Part shown: positions 59,712-64,000 of the stretch, piece after piece
Layout of the letters: the number at the start of each line of letters is the position of its first letter
Numbering within the stretch: the stretch's first letter is position 1
Assembly (NCBI GenBank): GCA_964580575.1
Contig: CAZOLJ010000003.1
Location: 38,045 to 102,044 of the forward strand
Source: CAVPDE01 sp964580575
Lineage (GTDB): Bacteria; Desulfobacterota; DSM-4660; Desulfatiglandales; HGW-15
Length of the DNA stretch: 64,000 bases
Direction of reading: 5' to 3'
Program-made: the position numbers and the translations under genes
The notes under the pieces: model-generated
Databases searched by the model: none
What the model was told of the DNA's origin: nothing
What the model saw: only the letters and a program-made list of their open reading frames with translations

Positions 59712-60158
59712 CTAACCAGGGAATTTCTGGCCCACAGCCTTACCGTAATCCTGGCAAGCCTTAGCTCCATCCCGGGTTTCAATAACGGCTTCTTTCAGGC
59801 TCAGAGGGCCGAGGTTCACCATGTCCATTTTGAAAACATAGAGCATGGTGTCGAAAACCATGGGAGCCGACTCACCACTGTGGGTGTAGGAACCAAAAGC
59901 GCCGCCCATCTTGCCGAGAAGGTTTGCTTTCTCCGCCTGAAAAAGAAAGGTTTTCATTCCTGCAGTCATGTCCCGGTGGTATGTGGGGCAACCGAAGACA
60001 TACCCATCATACCCTGCCAGATCTTTTTCGTCTTTGACTTCCGAGATCTTCTTCAGTACGGCATCGTTTCCCGAAAAACGAATCCCTTCGGCAATGTAAT
60101 TTGCCATTTTTTCAGTCTTGCCTGTTCTGCTCGTGTAAGCTACGAGAACTTTTCTCAT
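59712..60158 (-). CDS. Flavodoxin-domain protein
   Basis: 148 aa from the ATG at 60158, with GAGGAG upstream; a TTG six bases earlier is too close to that site. LVAYTSRTGKTEKMANYIAE (about 4-23, FMN phosphate loop), FGCPTYHRDMTAGMKTFLF and GGAFGSYTHSGESAPMVFD. Closely similar in plan to the flavodoxin at 56.8 kb, suggesting a duplication within this run. Confidence 0.9.
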   Translation of the reverse strand: MRKVLVAYTSRTGKTEKMANYIAEGIRFSGNDAVLKKISEVKDEKDLAGYDGYVFGCPTYHRDMTAGMKTFLFQAEKANLLGKMGGAFGSYTHSGESAPMVFDTMLYVFKMDMVNLGPLSLKEAVIETRDGAKACQDYGKAVGQKFPG

Positions 60159-60170
60159 AAACAACTCTCC

Positions 60171-60377
60171 TCACTTCTTCAATTCCTGGAGCTTGCCGTG
60201 CCAAGCGCAGTGATCGCAATAGGCCTCCGTGCCTTCCGTGAGGTCCGGTCGCCAGGACTCCATGTCTTCTGAAGTGAAAACCGGCTCACCGCCCTTCAGG
60301 TCAAACTCGCAGGTTTCGTATTCGTCATCAGGGTTTTTTACATAAAAATGCTCGCATCCGCAAAAAGGGCACGCCAT
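60171..60377 (-). CDS. Small cysteine-rich protein
   Basis: 68 aa. CPFCGCEHFYVKNP (about 3-16), a middle Cys and AYCDHCAWHGKLQELKK near the end form zinc- or iron-binding knuckles. It has many acidic residues and no membrane segment. I do not recognise a named family. It lies 12 bases before the flavodoxin and 51 bases after rubrerythrin, so it belongs to the same unit. Confidence 0.72.
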   Translation of the reverse strand: MACPFCGCEHFYVKNPDDEYETCEFDLKGGEPVFTSEDMESWRPDLTEGTEAYCDHCAWHGKLQELKK

Positions 60378-60428
60378 AAACGCCTCCAGGAGGGTTTCCC
60401 CCTCCCCCTTGGGAGGGGTCGACAGACA

Positions 60429-60923
60429 CTAGGACACTTTGAAAAAGGCCTTCTTGGCCGCACCGCAAACAGGGCATTTTTCAGGAGCTTCTTTTTCAAC
60501 GGTCATGCCGCACACGGAGCACACGTAGTACTCCACGTCGACATTCTTGCCCAGATTTTCCAGCGCCTTCTGGTAAAGGCCCGCGTGAATCTTCTCCACC
60601 TCGTTGGCAAAGTTGAAGGAGCGCTCAGCCGCTTTGTTACCTTCTTTTTGGGCTTCCGCAATGAATTCCGGGTACATCTTCTTGAACTCGTGGGTTTCAC
60701 CGGCAATGGCGGTTTTCAGGTTGTCCACGGTTTTTCCTATCCCGCCCAGGGTCCTCAAGTGGGCGTGGGCGTGGACGGTCTCCGCCTCTGCAGCAGCTCT
60801 AAAGAGCTTTGCGATCTGCTTGTAACCTTCCTGATCGGCCTGCTTGGCAAATGCAAGATACTTCCTGTTGGCCTGGGATTCGCCTGCAAACGCATCGCCT
60901 AAGTTCTTTTCTGTGTTACTCAT
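60429..60923 (-). CDS. Rubrerythrin
   Basis: 164 aa; NADH-linked peroxide reductase. The four-helix diiron domain (1-125) has the Glu/His ligands in NLGDAFAGESQANRKYLAFA, AAAEAETVHAHAHLRTLGG and EVEKIHAGLYQKALE. The C-terminal rubredoxin knuckles are YVCSVCGMTV and CPVCGAAKKAF. It is the first gene of the long minus-strand run, with AAGGAGA upstream, and probably the most upstream promoter lies between it and the divergent yyaL-type gene. Confidence 0.95.
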   Translation of the reverse strand: MSNTEKNLGDAFAGESQANRKYLAFAKQADQEGYKQIAKLFRAAAEAETVHAHAHLRTLGGIGKTVDNLKTAIAGETHEFKKMYPEFIAEAQKEGNKAAERSFNFANEVEKIHAGLYQKALENLGKNVDVEYYVCSVCGMTVEKEAPEKCPVCGAAKKAFFKVS

Positions 60924-61185
60924 CCTTCTGTCTCCTTTCTTCTGTTTTGATTAGGTTTTTCAAATCTCCCCTGCTCCTCTCAAAACAAGCCTGGGAATCC
61001 GCGGGTTTTCTTGATGAAGTCAGGCATTGTTAGTGGGGTCTTGGCCTATAGGATTAAAAACGCAATGCAATATAATGACGAATATTATGTCATCAAGGGC
61101 AGAAGGTATTTTTTGGAAAGTTGTGGCTCAGGGATTCATGATTACTTTCTGGGCGTGGAATCCATAGCTCAGGAGGCTAACACGC

Positions 61186-63282
61186 ATGACGGTTTCAAGC
61201 AATCGACCGAACAAGCTCATCAAAGAAAAGAGCCCCTACTTGCTTCAACATGCTTACAACCCTGTGGACTGGCATGCGTGGAACGAGGAAGCATTTGAAC
61301 AAGCCCGCGCTGAAAACAAGCCGATCTTTCTCTCCATCGGCTATTCCACCTGCCACTGGTGCCACGTGATGGAAAAAGAGTCCTTCGAAGATGCTGAAGT
61401 CGCAGAGCTCATGAATGAAGCCTTTGTTTCCATCAAGGTGGATCGAGAGGAGAGACCGGACATAGACCACGTCTACATGACCGTATGCCAGATGATGACC
61501 GGCAGCGGCGGCTGGCCCCTAACGATTGTGATGACTCCGGACAAGAAGCCTTTCTTCGCTGCCACCTACATTCCAAAAGGAAGCCGATTCGGACGCACGG
61601 GCATGATGGAACTCATCCCTCGAATCAGGGAGGTGTGGACAAACCGGCATAAAGACGTCCTGGACTCTGCCGAAAACATGACCACCGCGCTCCACTCGAT
61701 TGAAAAGGAAAAACCCGGAGAACTTCTTGACGCAGGTGTTTTCGACAAAGCCTATGAGGAACTCAGGCAGCGCTATGACACGACCTACGGCGGGTTCAGC
61801 GGCGCGCCCAAGTTCCCGACCCCTCACAACTTCTTCTTCCTTCTCCGGTACTGGAGGAGAGCAGACCGTCAGGAGGCATTGAAGATGGTCGAAAAGACCC
61901 TTCAGGAAATCCGCTGGGGCGGGATCTTTGACCAGATCGGTTTCGGCTTCCACCGATATTCCACCGACAGGGAGTGGCTTGTTCCCCATTTCGAAAAGAT
62001 GCTCTATGACCAGGCCATGCTCGCCCTTGCCTACCTTGAAACGTACCAAGCCACCGGGAACACACTCTATTCAGACACGGCAAGGGAGATCTTTGCCTAT
62101 GTTCTCAGGGACATGAGATCTCCTGAAGGCGGCTTCTACTCTGCTGAGGATGCAGACAGTGAAGGGGTTGAAGGGAAGTTCTATGTCTGGACGGAACAGG
62201 AGCTTCGAGAGATCCTGCCGCCTGATGAAACGGATATGATCGCGCGCGCTTTTCACGTGGAAAAGACCGGGAATTTCAGAGAAGAGGCGAGCGGGAAAAG
62301 TTTCGGAACAAATATTTTGTACACCGGCAAGTCCCTTGCGGACATTGCTTCCGAAATGAAGCTTCCGGCGAAAGAGCTTAAGAACAAAATCGACTCTGCC
62401 CGAGTCAGGCTGTTTGAAGCCAGGGAAAGGCGCATACATCCTCACAAAGACGACAAGATTCTCACGGACTGGAACGGCTTGATGATCGCCGCCTTTGCAC
62501 GAGGAGCGCAGGTCCTTGGAGACAAAACCTACGCCGATGCTGTACAAGGTGCTGTGGAGTTCATTCTGAAGAGCATGCGAAAACCGGACGGCCGCCTTCT
62601 CCACCGCTATCGCGAAGGCGAGGCAAGCATTGCCGCACACCTGGATGACTATGCGTTCCTGGTGTGGGGCCTTATCGAGCTTTATGAGGCGACCTTTGAC
62701 GCCCGCTTTCTGAAGACCGGCCTAGAACTCAACAGAGATATGTTGCGCCGCTTCTGGGATGAGCGGGGTGGAGGGCTGTACTTCACCTCTGATGACGCAG
62801 AGAACCTGATTGTGCGCAAGAAAGAAGTCTACGACGGGGCGCTTCCCTCGGGAAATGCCGTTGCCATGCTCAATCTGCTTCGCTTGGGTCGTTTCACCGG
62901 CGACGGGGATCTGGAGGACCGAGCCTCCAAGCTTCAGAGGGCTTTTTCAGAGCAGGTTCGCCAGTTCCCGTCAGGGTACACCCAGTTCCTGAGCGCTCTT
63001 GATTTCAGCCTGGGGCCTGCTCGCGAGGTGGTGATCTCCGGTTCTTTGGGTGCAAAAGACATGCTGGACGCCGTGAGATCCCGCTATTTCCCCAATCAGG
63101 TCGTTCTGTTTCGGCCGGCCGGGGAAGAAAGCGCCAGGATCGATGCGGTAGCCCCTTTTGCAAAGAACTATGCCTCCGTGGACGGCAAGGCCACGGCGTA
63201 CGTATGTTCAGGCCAGGCGTGCAAAAGCCCGACCACAGAAGTCAAGGACTTGCTCGCCCTGCTTGGCCAAAAAAAACCTTAG
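61186..63282 (+). CDS. Thioredoxin-domain protein of the YyaL/SPATA20 family (DUF255)
   Basis: 698 aa. The N-terminal thioredoxin-like domain (about 15-175) has FLSIGYSTCHWCHVMEKESF with a CX2C site, and GSGGWPLTIVMTPDKKPFFA. The rest (about 185-690) is an (alpha/alpha)6-barrel typical of mannan- or glycosidase-like folds: GGIFDQIGFGFHRYSTD, HFEKMLYDQAMLALAY and DWNGLMIAAFARGA. The in-cell role is not established. AGGAGG precedes the ATG, and it is divergent from rubrerythrin across 262 bases. Confidence 0.93.
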   Translation: MTVSSNRPNKLIKEKSPYLLQHAYNPVDWHAWNEEAFEQARAENKPIFLSIGYSTCHWCHVMEKESFEDAEVAELMNEAFVSIKVDREERPDIDHVYMTVCQMMTGSGGWPLTIVMTPDKKPFFAATYIPKGSRFGRTGMMELIPRIREVWTNRHKDVLDSAENMTTALHSIEKEKPGELLDAGVFDKAYEELRQRYDTTYGGFSGAPKFPTPHNFFFLLRYWRRADRQEALKMVEKTLQEIRWGGIFDQIGFGFHRYSTDREWLVPHFEKMLYDQAMLALAYLETYQATGNTLYSDTAREIFAYVLRDMRSPEGGFYSAEDADSEGVEGKFYVWTEQELREILPPDETDMIARAFHVEKTGNFREEASGKSFGTNILYTGKSLADIASEMKLPAKELKNKIDSARVRLFEARERRIHPHKDDKILTDWNGLMIAAFARGAQVLGDKTYADAVQGAVEFILKSMRKPDGRLLHRYREGEASIAAHLDDYAFLVWGLIELYEATFDARFLKTGLELNRDMLRRFWDERGGGLYFTSDDAENLIVRKKEVYDGALPSGNAVAMLNLLRLGRFTGDGDLEDRASKLQRAFSEQVRQFPSGYTQFLSALDFSLGPAREVVISGSLGAKDMLDAVRSRYFPNQVVLFRPAGEESARIDAVAPFAKNYASVDGKATAYVCSGQACKSPTTEVKDLLALLGQKKP

Positions 63283-63349
63283 CAGACCCTTTGTTAGCTT
63301 CCTCCAGTCTCGCGTCCGGAAATTGCTTAATGAAACCCGACTTGTCACC

Positions 63350-63440
63350 CCCACCTATCCTCCCCCATCAAGGAGGAGGAAGTTCTTTGTATCGCAAATA
63401 CTTCCCCTCCCTTGGCGGGAGGGGCAAGGGGAGGGGGGAC
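63350..63440. repeat. G/C-rich inverted dispersed repeat after the YyaL-type gene
   Basis: CCCACCTATCCTCCCCCATC and GGCGGGAGGGGCAAGGGGAG form an inverted pair separated by about 40 bases. The same CCTCCCC/GGGGAGG vocabulary occurs in several intergenic gaps of the window. The remaining 63283-63489 gap has no gene. Confidence 0.5.
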
Positions 63441-63489
63441 CTCAAGAACCTATTCAATTAACTTATAAGACACGACCCTAAAAGTTGAA

Positions 63490-63831
63490 CTACTTCTTCG
63501 CCGGTTCTTTCGGCTTCGGCTCTTGCACCCCGTCGGGGGAAGGAGAATACTTTCCGTCTTCCGTTCGATAAGGAATCGGCTTCAAGTGCATGCCCACGTC
63601 ACTGCTTTCACCGATCCGCCACAATCTTCCGGTCAGCGTGTCGAGCATGAACTGGTCTTTTCCGGAGTCTGAAATTTGACCAAAGACGAATCTCCCTCCT
63701 GCAGCGGAAAGAACCTTGCCCTTGTCCATGGTGACCTGGGTCGGCGACACACCGAATTGGGCATTCGCCTCCCCAAAGATCCCCAGACAGAAAACCAGAA
63801 CAGGAATTACTCCCGCGAAGCGGAACCGCAT
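63490..63831 (-). CDS. Small exported protein of unknown function
   Basis: 113 aa. A signal peptide (RFAGVIPVLVFCLGIFGEAN, cleavage after ANA near 24) precedes a beta-rich domain (GGRFVFGQISDSGKDQFMLD, LTGRLWRI) that resembles a single propeller-blade-like repeat and ends in a Lys/Pro tail. I do not recognise a named family. The last 169 bases of the window (63832-64000) give no convincing gene, though a minus-strand frame ending at 63914 could be the tail of a gene beyond the edge. Confidence 0.65.
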   Translation of the reverse strand: MRFRFAGVIPVLVFCLGIFGEANAQFGVSPTQVTMDKGKVLSAAGGRFVFGQISDSGKDQFMLDTLTGRLWRIGESSDVGMHLKPIPYRTEDGKYSPSPDGVQEPKPKEPAKK

Positions 63832-64000
63832 CGTCCATTACCTCCTTTCTGGTACACCTTTTTCTTTCACCAAACTCATTGCTCCTTGACGGCTGCCCAT
63901 CTGTTTTTTAAGATTACAGAATGACAAACAAAGTCAAGGTTTTCTTTGCTCCGGCACAAATCTCCTTTGGCGCCTGTCCGACGACCTTGGCCTTCCCTCC

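Noticed and set aside
63832..64000. Partial gene at the right edge
   Set aside because: The minus-strand frame ending at 63914 is too short to assign and has no recognisable motif.

Overview
The window looks like a chromosome segment of a strictly anaerobic, selenocysteine-using deltaproteobacterium (Desulfobacterota, sulfate-reducer or syntroph type). This is inferred from gene content: a stand-alone Ni-CO dehydrogenase, rubredoxins, rubrerythrin, desulfoferrodoxin and a diiron flavoprotein, a B12-dependent ribonucleotide reductase, an ADP-forming acyl-CoA synthetase, an Hnd-type NuoE/NuoF pair, and two genes interrupted by an in-frame UGA followed by a SECIS-like hairpin. I cannot name the species. 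No rRNA, tRNA, CRISPR array or complete insertion sequence was seen.

Layout. 1-2.6 kb: NuoF (cut by the left edge), NuoE and a lone cyclic-nucleotide-binding-domain protein. 2.8-5.7 kb: class II ribonucleotide reductase with a promoter, a possible NrdR box and a terminator. 5.8-10.1 kb: HerA-like ATPase, DUF1847 protein, Tim44-domain membrane protein. 10.2-14.9 kb: a graveyard of truncated and fused gene pieces (gamma-glutamyltransferase, transketolase, AMP-ligase, OLD-type ATPase, metallo-beta-lactamase, xanthine-dehydrogenase-type subunit) around one intact membrane protein. 15-17.5 kb: archease, RtcB RNA ligase with UGA at codon 98, TM2 protein. 17.6-28.6 kb: a MITE-like repeat, a tiny basic protein, cyclase-family hydrolase, ADP-forming acyl-CoA synthetase, threonine aldolase, a complete Liv-type ABC transporter operon and an acyl-CoA dehydrogenase. 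29-30.5 kb: winged-helix regulator with a palindromic operator region and three small proteins. 30.8-37.7 kb: a compact bacterial microcompartment (BMC) locus with one pentamer, one hexamer and one tandem-domain shell protein plus two aminotransferases, a cyclic amidohydrolase and an ornithine-cyclodeaminase-like enzyme. 37.7-38.5 kb: HepT/MntA toxin-antitoxin pair. 39-49.7 kb: an rSAM/selenodomain (arsenosugar-type) neighbourhood with a fused double transferase, TVP38/TMEM64 proteins, glucokinase, Zwf, FAD oxidoreductases, and a Sec-containing but N-terminally deleted ArsS. 49.7-60.9 kb: about twenty minus-strand genes for oxygen and peroxide defence with CooS in the middle. 61-64 kb: YyaL-type thioredoxin-domain protein and a small exported protein.

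Two points stand out. RtcB is intact in every other recognisable motif but carries UGA exactly where the dinuclear-Mn ligand Cys98 should be. The UGA is followed by a hairpin with the same AGUU tetraloop as the one after the UGA of arsS, so this is probably a selenocysteine RNA ligase. The BMC locus has no aldehyde dehydrogenase, phosphotransacylase or alcohol dehydrogenase in the window, so it is not a classical metabolosome; its enzymes point to a cyclic amide/imide or amino acid substrate. The gene-fragment region and the arsS deletion need read-level checking, because they could be genuine decay or assembly chimeras.
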